A stretch of DNA of 64,000 bases, taken from positions 2,764,224 through 2,828,223 of the forward strand of contig NZ_GL622296.1 in the NCBI RefSeq assembly GCF_000185385.1, in the 5' to 3' direction. The notes beneath the pieces were generated by a model. It was not told the origin of the DNA. It searched no databases and was given only the letters and a program-made list of their open reading frames with translations. This DNA comes from Lachnoanaerobaculum saburreum DSM 3986 (GTDB lineage Bacteria > Bacillota > Clostridia > Lachnospirales > Lachnospiraceae). Numbering within the stretch: the first letter of the stretch is position 1; each line of letters begins with the position of its first letter. The position numbers were made by a program, and so were the translations under genes. Positions 36,130-44,654 of the stretch are shown piece after piece.

Positions 36130-36249
36130 CAGTATGGTTTTTTTATATTTAAAACAGCTTTATTTTCTTTCAGAAACTTTATCTTTATTTTTCTTAAGAT
36201 AAATCTCCAATGCTTTATTATCCTCAAATATTTTATATGAAATCCTACA

Positions 36250-37008
36250 TTATATTTTAGTATCCGAATTCTTATATTGTCCGTGTCTGTTGCTTCTTCC
36301 ACTGCCATAGCTTATTGCAAACTTCGGACATCTATGTAGACAACCTAAACACATCTCACATTCTTCATCTTTCCATACCGGGTGATCACCTTCCATAATT
36401 ATCGCTCCGACAGAACATTTTTTCTCACATAATTTACATCCTATACATAAATCCTTATTTACAGATAAATTATTTGTGTTTCTTTCTGTAGCATACATAA
36501 ATGCTGACGGTAATGCTGCCACAAACTTTGGTAATTTCTTTTTGGTAAAGTCTCCGCCTCTCTTTAATTTGATATTCTCAATAACTGTTTTAAGCTGAGC
36601 CTTTCCGTCATTTAACCACCTGTCAACCCTCTCTTTATTTGTGAGATTAAAAATCGATGTCCATGTATCAGGCATTATCACACTGTAGTATACATCAAAT
36701 TTTTGACCTTTTCTTTTTAAAATTTCTCTTGCCATAGCTACCAGCTGTCCGGTAGAAGTACCATAGCTCGCAAGAAGAAAAGTATATTTGCAATTATCTA
36801 TTGTAATTTTTTCTAAAAATTCTGTTACAATTCTTGGAAGCCTCCAAAAATACGTCAGAGTTATAATACCCAATATTTTTTCATCTTTGAATAAGTATTT
36901 ACCTTCCCTAATACAATCCACTATAGATATAGCTTTATCATCAGTTTTTGTTGCAATTTGCTCTGCAATATATTTTCCGTTGCCTGTTGCACTAAAGTAT
37001 AAAATCAT
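36250..37008 (-). CDS. EFR1-family flavodoxin-ferredoxin protein
   Basis: 252-aa electron-transfer protein with a flavodoxin-like N-terminal part (ILYFSATGNGKYIAEQIA binds FMN phosphate; YFWRLPRIVTEFLEKI, SYGTSTGQL). The C-terminal two-cluster ferredoxin has two CX2CX2CX3C motifs, CIGCKLCEKKC and CEMCLGCLHRC, each for a 4Fe-4S cluster. It is expected to shuttle electrons in the cytoplasm of anaerobes; the partner is unknown. In the same frame past the stop, 29 more sense codons run to a TAA at 36160; see findings. Confidence 0.92.
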   Translation of the reverse strand: MILYFSATGNGKYIAEQIATKTDDKAISIVDCIREGKYLFKDEKILGIITLTYFWRLPRIVTEFLEKITIDNCKYTFLLASYGTSTGQLVAMAREILKRKGQKFDVYYSVIMPDTWTSIFNLTNKERVDRWLNDGKAQLKTVIENIKLKRGGDFTKKKLPKFVAALPSAFMYATERNTNNLSVNKDLCIGCKLCEKKCSVGAIIMEGDHPVWKDEECEMCLGCLHRCPKFAISYGSGRSNRHGQYKNSDTKI

Positions 37009-37009
37009 C

Positions 37010-38317
37010 TTATTTCCCTGCGTATTCTCTGATTTTATAAATATTATACAAAGGAATATTTGTCATCCATTCCTGCTCACGATAATCTGACATAGATGTA
37101 CGAACAGCATACTTTGGATGATACTTTTCACAAAAGGCTTTAAGACTCTTTGCTCTCAAATTCTCTTCCGCTTTCACCTCTAGAGGAATTATAGATGTTT
37201 TGCCTTGAATCATAAAATCTATCTCTCCGCTTGAATTAGATGTGGAATAATAATAAGGCTCTATACCTTCCGATGCAATAAGTTGCTGCAAAACATATTG
37301 CGCTGTCAATGCTCCCTTAAATTCGGTAAAAATTCGGTTACCGTCAATAATCACTTTAGCATCCAAATCTGTCATAGCTATCAACAGACCGATATCAAGC
37401 AGATACACTTTAAATGCATCAAGGTCAAGATATGCTTTCAACGGAAGCGCTACTTTTCCTACTCTTTGTACCTTATGGATCAACCCACAATCTAAAAGCC
37501 ACTGTAATGCAAGTTCAAAGTCCTTTGCTCTTGAACCCTTTCTAACTTGTCCATAGATATATTTTTTATTTTCTTTTGCCAACTGCATTGTAATAGAATC
37601 CCACACAAGATTTAGTCTTGGAACAAGTGAGACTTCAGCATGCTTTGAAAAGTCTTGTTGATAATAATTCAAAAGGTTTTTCTGTATTTCTCTCACTTGT
37701 TTAAAATCTTTACTGTCAACATAAGTTTTTACAACCTCAGGCATTCCACCTACATAGTAGTATTCACGAAGTCTTTCTATATATTTGGTCTTAAACATTG
37801 TTATCATATCCGTATCATCACTTTGGAGTACATTTGCAAAACGTTCTTCACCTAAAGCATATAAAAACTCAATAAAGGTCAATGGGTAAAGATCCATAAA
37901 GTCAACCTTACCTACAGGAAATGATGTTCCTTTATGAAGAGTTACACCTAATAATGAACCTGCCGCTACTATTGCATACTCCGGTGCATTCTCACAAAAG
38001 TATTTCAATGAAGAGAGAGCCTTTGGTACCTCTTGTACTTCATCAAATATCAATAAAGTATTTTTTACATCTATAGAAACGCCTGTCTCTATACTGATTG
38101 CCAATAAAATCCTTTCTATATTGATATCGCCCTCAAATACCTGCTCCAACCTTTTATTATTATCAAAATTCACATAAGCAACTTTTTCAAAATATGTTCT
38201 TCCAAACTCCTTCATCAGCCAGGTTTTTCCAACCTGTCTTGCCCCTCTGATAATCAAAGGCTTTCTATTCTGTTTATCCTTCCATTCTATAAGTTTTTCA
38301 AGTGCAAAACGCTTCAT
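37010..38317 (-). CDS. AAA ATPase with DUF4143 domain
   Basis: About 435-aa ATP-binding protein. ATG at 38317 is chosen (GGGAG upstream); an in-frame start 36 bp earlier is less likely. Walker A is GARQVGKTW and Walker B TLLIFDEVQEVP. The C-terminal DUF4143 region ends with a nuclease-like core: GEIDFMIQG and IIPLEVKAEENL, resembling a PD-(D/E)XK fold. These proteins are common and often mobile in Firmicutes and Bacteroidetes; their function is not settled. It is 1 bp from the EFR1 start, so the two may be co-transcribed. Confidence 0.9.
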   Translation of the reverse strand: MKRFALEKLIEWKDKQNRKPLIIRGARQVGKTWLMKEFGRTYFEKVAYVNFDNNKRLEQVFEGDINIERILLAISIETGVSIDVKNTLLIFDEVQEVPKALSSLKYFCENAPEYAIVAAGSLLGVTLHKGTSFPVGKVDFMDLYPLTFIEFLYALGEERFANVLQSDDTDMITMFKTKYIERLREYYYVGGMPEVVKTYVDSKDFKQVREIQKNLLNYYQQDFSKHAEVSLVPRLNLVWDSITMQLAKENKKYIYGQVRKGSRAKDFELALQWLLDCGLIHKVQRVGKVALPLKAYLDLDAFKVYLLDIGLLIAMTDLDAKVIIDGNRIFTEFKGALTAQYVLQQLIASEGIEPYYYSTSNSSGEIDFMIQGKTSIIPLEVKAEENLRAKSLKAFCEKYHPKYAVRTSMSDYREQEWMTNIPLYNIYKIREYAGK

Positions 38318-38397
38318 AAGGTCTATCTCCCAAAATACTTCTATCAAAAACATACTCTTTTTTATATATTAGAGGTTTAAAAGCATTTCGTCAACAT

Positions 38398-38480
38398 TTT
38401 TAAGGCCATAAAAATGTAGTCTATTACGCTTTTAAGACCTTAAAAATGTAACTTACTACACTTTTAAGGCAGTAAAATCG
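38398..38480. repeat. 32-bp tandem repeat, about 2.6 copies
   Basis: Unit 1 at 38398-38429 and unit 2 at 38430-38461 are 32 bp each, sharing TTTTAAG-C, TAAAAATGTA and TA-TAC/G-C blocks. A partial third unit (TTTTAAGGCAGTAAAA) runs from 38462. The repeat overlaps the 3' end of the DUF364 remnant, and lies between it and the DUF4143 gene. It is too short and divergent to be a CRISPR array. Confidence 0.75.
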
Positions 38481-38642
38481 TTTTCTGCTTATAAATCTGA
38501 ATTTTTTAAGCAGCTCATCAGGTTTTGTTACCAAAATACTGCCCATTACAGTTACACCTCTTTTAAAGAATGCATCGGGTATCATACCTGCTGTAGGACC
38601 TATAACCAAAATATAGTCACTTTCCTGCAATAATATATTCAT
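38424..38642 (-). pseudogene. deletion remnant of a DUF364 gene
   Basis: A 72-codon frame that starts like the intact DUF364 protein at 43484-44311 (MNILLQE against MNILLEE). After an internal loss of about 200 codons it jumps to that protein's C-terminal region (GPTAGMIPDAFFKRGVTVMG, then ILVTKPDELL). The tail then diverges into unrelated sequence and the tandem repeat. The shared nucleotide stretch is clearly paralogous by eye. It is unlikely to make a working protein. Confidence 0.85.
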
Positions 38643-38839
38643 ACTTTATTTCCTTTCCGTCTAAAACTCATCAGCACATACTGATGTGATTAATTATAGA
38701 ATGCAATACTTTCCACATTGACTATTCATTCTAACCTAATTTTATATACTATTCCTTTACATCTACATTTCAATATATAAAGTGATATAATAATACACAG
38801 TTTTATAATATTTTCAAATAATCAAAGGAGATGAATGTA

Positions 38840-39862
38840 ATGGGATTTTTTATATCTACATTAGCCTTTGGTATATTTTCACTGCTATGCTTTATTTTAG
38901 CCGTTTTTATATACTTTAGACTGCTGATAGCTGTTTGTACTTTTAAGAAGCTCCCTAAATGGATATATGCCTTAGGTCATATACAGATTACAAGAAGGTC
39001 TGTTCAATTTGACGATATTACAGATAAACTCGCACTTATAGAGGCGAGCGTTTTTATGCTGTGTATTATTTTAGTTAATATAATAGTTACCGGTGTGAAT
39101 TATTTCAAATTACACAATATTGGAAAAGCAATTTTTTTCTGTCTACAAATGCAGTTTGCTATAATTATGGCTGCGATAATACTTTCCGGAATTACCAGAC
39201 CGCTTATACATTTTTTTATACCCTCATACCGTACAAAATATTCTTACTCAACTACCAATGCGTTGGATGTACTTATGTTTTTCGCCTCATTTGCATTCAC
39301 TTTTTTTATATCTATAGCAGGTATTCCGGCAAAGCCTGTAAATGTACAGATAGCAGGAACTGACGTTATTATCGGCACAACAAAAGCATCCACTCTTCTT
39401 GATAACGGCTTTACATTTAAAGACAAAGATGTAGACAGTGAGATTATAAATACTCGAAACGACCACTTTTACTATGGAGAATATTTGGAATTATATCTTG
39501 GTGATAAGTCTTTCGGTCACGTATGTGTCACACCTACATGGAAGGATTCGGACGAGCTGAAAAACTGTACTGTAACATTATTTAAGGCTACACCTGATGA
39601 TACAGATTTATCTGCCGTAAAGATTAACAACGTAGCACTGTCGGATTTAGAGCTTAGTGACTTTGAAAATGAAGATTTGATAGATATTTTTTCACTGCAT
39701 CCGACAGATTATGATGAGATGAAAGGTCCTTATTATTTTGTACTTACATTGCAAACTCATGACTATTCTCTTTGGAAACGCTATCGTATAGAAGCTGATT
39801 TTAACTCCGATAACAGTCTTTCATACTACACTGTTATGGCACAGCATACTATATGGGAATAA
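38840..39862 (+). CDS. membrane protein of unknown function
   Basis: About 340-aa protein I do not recognise. ATG at 38840 is preferred because AAGGAG sits 9 bp upstream; ATG at 38831 touches that site. Four N-terminal helices (about 1-30, 60-85, 100-120, 145-165) are followed by a soluble C-terminal domain (about 175-340) with beta-rich text such as GTDVIIGTTKASTLLDNGF and YYGEYLELYLGDKSFGHV. That domain probably faces outside. It is one of the few plus-strand genes and has a decayed second copy at 49144-49269. No partner gene is evident. Confidence 0.75.
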   Translation: MGFFISTLAFGIFSLLCFILAVFIYFRLLIAVCTFKKLPKWIYALGHIQITRRSVQFDDITDKLALIEASVFMLCIILVNIIVTGVNYFKLHNIGKAIFFCLQMQFAIIMAAIILSGITRPLIHFFIPSYRTKYSYSTTNALDVLMFFASFAFTFFISIAGIPAKPVNVQIAGTDVIIGTTKASTLLDNGFTFKDKDVDSEIINTRNDHFYYGEYLELYLGDKSFGHVCVTPTWKDSDELKNCTVTLFKATPDDTDLSAVKINNVALSDLELSDFENEDLIDIFSLHPTDYDEMKGPYYFVLTLQTHDYSLWKRYRIEADFNSDNSLSYYTVMAQHTIWE

Positions 39863-39869
39863 AAACGGA

Positions 39870-40251
39870 AGCTGTCGGGAAATAAGTAATTTTTCTTGAA
39901 TCTCTCCGTCGACTCTACAGCGATACAATAATGTAGAATCATGAAAAACAGCCAATTTCCCGTCTTTGGAAAGTTTTATATCAAGCTCAACAGCACTTGC
40001 ACTCAGGTCAAAGGCAGCCTGCATAGAATGAATTGTATTTTCAATATAATCATGTGTAGGCACTTCAATCATAGCCGCAGTGTTGCTGTTCCAATCTGTA
40101 TTTGTTTCATCAAAACCTGAGCCAACCCTCTATGTGACAAAAACTTATAGCCTGTATTATCCTTTTTACTGAATAAACTTGTATTGTTTAGCCACAATAA
40201 GATAAAAAATATTGCAATAATAAATATCTTCTTATTTTTTCTTTTATTCAT
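39870..40251 (-). pseudogene. glycerophosphodiester phosphodiesterase, frameshifted and truncated
   Basis: The frame from ATG 40251 encodes a membrane helix and the GDPD start KFLSHRGLAQ. It then loses one base near 40118-40122 (CAG-GGT reads as CAGGT). The +1 frame continues with GFDETNTDWNSNTAAMIEV, YIENTIHSMQAAFDL, AVELDIKLSKDGKLAVFHDS, all GDPD-like with HRG, E-D and HD motifs. The rest of the enzyme (over half) is missing, and the frame runs into the antisense of the plus-strand gene. GDPD enzymes hydrolyse glycerophosphodiesters; this copy should be dead. Confidence 0.85.
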
Positions 40252-40853
40252 ACCATATACCTAAGTATAGTCTTTTGTTTTTCTGTAACAGCTTTACTTG
40301 TTAAATATATCTCTCTGTGATAGTCAGAAGTTCTTGTCAGATTTGATTCATTTGCAAGTTTGTCTATCATTTCAAAAGACTCAGGCTCATTATCATAACT
40401 TCCTATATGTAAAATCTGAATAGATTTTCCGTCTTCTATTTCCTCAAAGCTTATCTCATCATATAAAATATTCGGCTTTTTCTTTTTTACATTATTAAAA
40501 GCCTCAGTAAATACATCCCCTGTAATAAAATCCGGCTGTTTAATCATCAATCTGTATTTCAGCTTATCTTTATCAAAGCCCTCCCCATCAGCCTTTTCCC
40601 AAATTCCCTCCAATGGATATACTGTAAAATCAGTGATTTCATTATCTGCTTTTGTCTTTGACATATTTTTAAAAAGCATTTTGATGGCATAAGCAAGTGA
40701 ATATAATGCCGATATTCTATCTGAGAAATCCGACTCATTAGGATTTCCTTCTCCATTTATAATAATAAATTTTTGCTTTGGAACATCTACAATTACAGGC
40801 TTTTGCTTTGGAGCATATAAATCCTTCTCCTGCTTTCTCCACTCGTATTTCAT
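40248..40853 (-). CDS. GyrI-like domain protein
   Basis: About 201-aa protein with a GyrI-like small-molecule-binding domain across most of its length: KQKFIIINGEGNPNE, FTVYPLEGIWE, ISFEEIEDGKSIQILHIGSY. ATG at 40853 is chosen for the AAGGAG upstream; earlier codons lack a site. There is no helix-turn-helix, so it is a free ligand-binding protein rather than an AraC/MerR regulator. The ligand is unknown. It overlaps the start of the GDPD pseudogene by 4 bp, so it once formed a coupled pair with it. Confidence 0.85.
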   Translation of the reverse strand: MKYEWRKQEKDLYAPKQKPVIVDVPKQKFIIINGEGNPNESDFSDRISALYSLAYAIKMLFKNMSKTKADNEITDFTVYPLEGIWEKADGEGFDKDKLKYRLMIKQPDFITGDVFTEAFNNVKKKKPNILYDEISFEEIEDGKSIQILHIGSYDNEPESFEMIDKLANESNLTRTSDYHREIYLTSKAVTEKQKTILRYMV

Positions 40854-40907
40854 TTTTATTCTCCTTGTGTTTTTATTTTTATTATACATAAGAAAACCCG
40901 ACATCAT

Positions 40908-41160
40908 CTGTCATGTTATCTTTTTTTCGATATTTTATTTATAATCTCTTTAAGCTACAATCTTATTTCATTTGGCTCCGATACCTCCACACTGTCTTTA
41001 AATTCCGCTCTTTTATCAAGCTTTAACTTAACACTCACTTTTAATCTTATTATAACAGAGACAATTCGGTATCTGACTTAAAAAGTTCTTAAAGAATTTT
41101 GATGAAATTCCAAATCGACTTTTATACAAATATCTAGTACAATTATATCAAATTTTCGGG
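40908..41160. other. intergenic, possible small gene remnant
   Basis: A 253-bp gap between divergent genes. On the minus strand a frame at about 40955-41045 reads KLKLDKRAEFKDSVEVSEP before its stop and has coding-like composition, but it lacks a good start, so it may be the tail of a lost gene. The plus-strand promoter of the lipoprotein gene should also lie here; a convincing -35/-10 pair was not seen. Confidence 0.25.
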
Positions 41161-41171
41161 AGGTGAAAATA

Positions 41172-42812
41172 ATGTCCAAAAAATATTCATCAAAACTTGT
41201 AGGTCTTTTATATTTTTTAGCTGTATTAATTTTTGCCATATTGGCATCATCCTGCTCATCAGGCAAAAAGCCCTCAGAAGTTTCACAGGAAGATATAGAT
41301 GAAGATACAAATTCTAATGACAGTAAAGGTTCAAATACCTTTGAAGCCGCAAAACTTTCTCTATATTTAAAGGGTGATAATCTGTATATGGTACGCTATG
41401 ATAACTCTGAAATTATAGATTTAGGACCTTGTACAAATAACGGAAGTGTTATGAAAAAGTTTTCTATAAAAGGGTATAACAAAAAACTGGATTTATTTTG
41501 TTCCTTTTCAGATTATGACGGCAAAACCTATACTCTGTATACATCAACATCTAAATCACCTACAGAGCGAACTAAGGTAGCTGACAGTGTTACGATACAT
41601 TCAGCCTTGAAAAACGGTGATATACTATATATTTCAAATAAAGAGCTGTTTTTATATAAAAATGGTAAAACAGTCAGTCTCTTTAAAGAAAAAGAAGGAA
41701 TGAAATATATTCTTTCTGAAAATCAGGATAAGCTTTTAATTATTCCGAGTAGAGACAGTTCTGACAAAGAAAACTCGGCAAATGTATATTTAATTGATAT
41801 ATATACAGGAAATACTACAGTATATTCGAATGTCAACACAAATTCTTTTAACTATTCTTATGAACTTGATAGAATATGTTATTTTAAGAATAATACAATA
41901 TATCAATTGAAAGATGGGAACTCAAAAGAAATAGTAAGGGGGATTGAAAAACCATATAATTACATTACTTTTGCTTCTGACAAGGTCATCTATACGTCAA
42001 AGGCTGATGAACCAACATCTCTCTATAAATTCGACTTTAACGGCAATGAGGAATTAATCAGTGATTCACTTGAAAAATTTGTTGACTTTGAAAGAAGAGA
42101 AGATTTACTTGCATATACAGAAAAAAATTCCGAAGGCAAAATTATTCTAAAAGTAGCACATAATGGTAAAACACTGGGAGAGTATGAAGATATAAAAGGA
42201 GATCGTGATGTAATTGATGAAGCACTCCCTTTTAAATCAAAATATTGGTATTTCTTCTCTGAAGAAAATAAGAAGCTTTGGAGAGTTGCTTTGGAAGGTA
42301 GTTCAAAAGGTGAAATTGAGCTTGTAAATGAAAATATAACTGGGTTTTCCGATTTGGCTTATGCTCAAAGCCATAAAGTGGAAAATGATAATTTATTGTA
42401 TAGAGCAAAAATCGGGAAAAATGACTATAATTCTTTATTCCTGGATGGAAATATTATCAATGAAAATGTGGGCAAATATTATTCATCAGCAAATTTGGAA
42501 AATAATGATAATGGCGAATATATTATATATTATGACACACTTTCACAAACTTCATATGAAGATGATAATGAAACCTATCATATTTGGGAAAATGGTAAGG
42601 ATACTGTAATTGCAAAAAATGTAAAGGACTATAACGGATTTCTTCCATATCGGAACAAATTCGAAAGAACTTATTTTTTAACCGACTATGACTATAGTAA
42701 GGGAACAGGGCTGTTAAAACAGTATATCAATGGAGAACTTAAAGATATCGATAGTGAGGTAAAGGGCTTTGTGCGTAATAACACAAGTTCTTTTAGCACC
42801 ATTTTTGACTAA
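41172..42812 (+). CDS. lipoprotein, probable beta-propeller, unknown function
   Basis: About 546-aa exported lipoprotein. ATG at 41172 is used; the in-frame GTG at 41163 overlaps the GGGAGG site. Signal peptide with lipobox LASSC (about residue 29), then an acidic Ser/Asn-rich spacer. The rest is a run of short beta-strand motifs with repeated Tyr-rich turns (LYLKGDNLYMVRYDN, KNGDILYISNKELFLYKNGK, YFKNNTIYQLKDGNSKEI, VIYTSKADEPTSLYKFDFNG), which suggests a TolB/WD-like propeller. No family I can name. It is a single-gene unit ending at a strong hairpin. Confidence 0.8.
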   Translation: MSKKYSSKLVGLLYFLAVLIFAILASSCSSGKKPSEVSQEDIDEDTNSNDSKGSNTFEAAKLSLYLKGDNLYMVRYDNSEIIDLGPCTNNGSVMKKFSIKGYNKKLDLFCSFSDYDGKTYTLYTSTSKSPTERTKVADSVTIHSALKNGDILYISNKELFLYKNGKTVSLFKEKEGMKYILSENQDKLLIIPSRDSSDKENSANVYLIDIYTGNTTVYSNVNTNSFNYSYELDRICYFKNNTIYQLKDGNSKEIVRGIEKPYNYITFASDKVIYTSKADEPTSLYKFDFNGNEELISDSLEKFVDFERREDLLAYTEKNSEGKIILKVAHNGKTLGEYEDIKGDRDVIDEALPFKSKYWYFFSEENKKLWRVALEGSSKGEIELVNENITGFSDLAYAQSHKVENDNLLYRAKIGKNDYNSLFLDGNIINENVGKYYSSANLENNDNGEYIIYYDTLSQTSYEDDNETYHIWENGKDTVIAKNVKDYNGFLPYRNKFERTYFLTDYDYSKGTGLLKQYINGELKDIDSEVKGFVRNNTSSFSTIFD

Positions 42813-42901
42813 TTTATGTAGTTAATATAAGCTATTCTCCACCTCACTTTTGTATTTGTCTTCAAATACTGTAGTCTTATAAAAAGTCTGCTAAAATAAA
42901 A

Positions 42902-42931
42902 AATTGCTCAATCAATGTAGGTTGGGCAATT
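42902..42931. terminator. bidirectional terminator
   Basis: AATTGCTCAA at 42902-42911 pairs with TTGGGCAATT at 42922-42931 (one T-G). T-runs lie on both sides (TTTTTATT on plus, TTTTTTATTTT on minus). It separates the convergent lipoprotein and GNAT genes. Confidence 0.8.
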
Positions 42932-42949
42932 TTTATTATGATTTTTATT

Positions 42950-43435
42950 TCAGTATACCTTTGCCATCATATATTCATCTACAAATACACCGTCCACAAA
43001 CATAGTATTCTTTTTAGTACCTTCGATTACAAATCCCTGCCTTTTATACAAGTTTATGGCAATAGTATTTGTTATCTCGACAGTTAATTCCAATCTTTTT
43101 AAATAATTTTCCTTTGCCCATTCCTCAAGTTTATCAAAGAGTTTTGATCCGATTCCCTGCTTTTGAAAGCTCTGCCTTATTCCGATAACAATATATGCCG
43201 AATGTCTTGTTCTTTTATATTTCCCTCTTTGAGCTGAAAGAAAGCCTATAATTTCTCCATCATTAAAAGCCGCTATAAAATAATCGTCCTTATCTCCCAA
43301 GATTTCTTGCATTTTCTTTTTGTCAAAATGCCTTTCATCCGGCTCAAGCATCATAAACTTTGTTTCCCGGTCTATATTTTTTAAACAATTAAAAAACGGC
43401 TTTGCTTCATTTGTATTTATTCTTCTTATCTGCAT
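42950..43435 (-). CDS. GNAT family N-acetyltransferase
   Basis: About 161-aa single-domain GCN5-related acetyltransferase. ATG at 43435 (MQIRRINTNEAK) is preferred over one five codons upstream. The acetyl-CoA pyrophosphate loop is IRQSFQKQGIGSKLFDKL (Q/R-x-x-G-x-G/A at about 95-103). The segment LTVEITNTIAINLYKRQGFV is typical of RimI/PhnO-like and ribosomal-protein-like GNATs. Acceptor unknown. Confidence 0.9.
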   Translation of the reverse strand: MQIRRINTNEAKPFFNCLKNIDRETKFMMLEPDERHFDKKKMQEILGDKDDYFIAAFNDGEIIGFLSAQRGKYKRTRHSAYIVIGIRQSFQKQGIGSKLFDKLEEWAKENYLKRLELTVEITNTIAINLYKRQGFVIEGTKKNTMFVDGVFVDEYMMAKVY

Positions 43436-43483
43436 AAACTTACCCCACAAACAGTATTTTAAAAATGCCTTGATAAATAATAT

Positions 43484-44311
43484 CTATTTATTACGGTAAA
43501 TCACTATCCTTTCAGCACTTTTTCCAAAGAAATGATAACCTGAGCCTCCCTCACTGATAATATCAAGCAGTTCATCAGGCTTAGTTACTAAAATACCGCC
43601 CATTACGGTCACACCTCTTTTAAAGAAAGCATCAGGAATCATACCGGCAGTCGGACCTGTAACCAAAATATCGGCACCGGGTTTGCACATAGCTAACAAA
43701 TCAGGTAATGTGTCATTTAGAATGGTCACGCCTGTAATAACATTAAGGTCAGCATGTGGCAAATACAATCCGGCATCCTTTGACGGTGCAAAATGCTCAA
43801 GTTCCTTACCCTTTAGAGTACGTGAATCCATCTCAAGAACTTTAAAATCGGCATCCGCTGCAAGAAGTTTTTTAAGCATAGGTACCAAAGCACCTATAAC
43901 TACGCTTTTTTTACCATGTGGAATTTTCATCACATCAAATGAATCTACATCAATCTCTATTTTATAATCTAAGTCCTTATTTTCCTCCCAGTAACAGGCT
44001 GAAAGTGCATTAAGTGTCGCAATTGCAAGTGTCTTTCTAAGAATATTTGCATGTGACAGGTCATCCAAATAGCTCTTTACACTTCTTCCGCTTAATTTAC
44101 CTGAAAGTGGCATTGCCTTTGCAGAGCTTGGGCAACATACCGCCTCAGGAATCTCCTTAACAGGAGTAAAGCAAAGTCCTCCATGCCCTGTATTTATCTT
44201 TACCCCTGAAAAGAACAGTCCGAACACCGCCCTTTCAACCACCATATTTTCCAATCTTTCTCCAAAATATTCTCTAATAATTTTAGATGTTTCTTCAAGT
44301 AATATATTCAT
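43484..44311 (-). CDS. DUF364/DUF4213 protein (putative metal chelation)
   Basis: 275-aa protein with an N-terminal DUF4213 part (about 1-100, ALNALSACYW near its end) and a C-terminal DUF364 Rossmann-like part (about 125-260: KKSVVIGALVPMLKKL, GVTILNDTLPDLLAMC, TGPTAGMIPDAFFKRGVTVM). Related proteins sit near molybdenum, iron or other metal genes in bacteria and archaea, and are called heavy-metal chelation proteins without biochemical proof. No metal transporter is beside it. A deleted copy lies at 38424-38642. Confidence 0.9.
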   Translation of the reverse strand: MNILLEETSKIIREYFGERLENMVVERAVFGLFFSGVKINTGHGGLCFTPVKEIPEAVCCPSSAKAMPLSGKLSGRSVKSYLDDLSHANILRKTLAIATLNALSACYWEENKDLDYKIEIDVDSFDVMKIPHGKKSVVIGALVPMLKKLLAADADFKVLEMDSRTLKGKELEHFAPSKDAGLYLPHADLNVITGVTILNDTLPDLLAMCKPGADILVTGPTAGMIPDAFFKRGVTVMGGILVTKPDELLDIISEGGSGYHFFGKSAERIVIYRNK

Positions 44312-44368
44312 GTTTGCCTCCTATTATATGGATTTCACCCAGCCTTTTCCTGAGTTTCCATACAATTT

Positions 44369-44599
44369 CTAATTATCGTACTTATATAATCCCTTTTTTC
44401 TATGGATGTATGCAGTTGCAAATGTCATTGAAGCTATATATCGCTCTCCTCTGTATTCCGGACTTGTCAAAACCGGCATAGAGTAGTATGCATTCTTTTT
44501 ATTCTTCAAATCTATATACCGCTTGCCGCCTATATGCTTTCTAAAAGTTTCTTCGATATATACCGTTAAACAGTCCAACATTTCAGCATCATCTATCAA
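44369..44599 (-). CDS. small hypothetical protein or gene remnant
   Basis: 76 codons from a TTG start, which I do not recognise (KKNAYYSMPVLTSPEYRG in the middle). The frame stays open upstream, past the TTG, into the 3' end of the aldehyde dehydrogenase gene, with coding-like text RIWEIKNWILTNYSD. It could be the C-terminal piece of a lost gene, or start at an unusual codon. No clear ribosome site. Similar length proteins are not known to me. Confidence 0.4.
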   Translation of the reverse strand: MIDDAEMLDCLTVYIEETFRKHIGGKRYIDLKNKKNAYYSMPVLTSPEYRGERYIASMTFATAYIHRKKGLYKYDN

Positions 44600-44654
44600 A
44601 TCCTTTATATCACTGTAGTTTGTGAGAATCCAATTTTTAATCTCCCATATCCTT

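Noticed and set aside
38398-38480. CRISPR array
   Set aside because: Only 2.6 degenerate 32-bp units with no spacers between them, and no cas genes.
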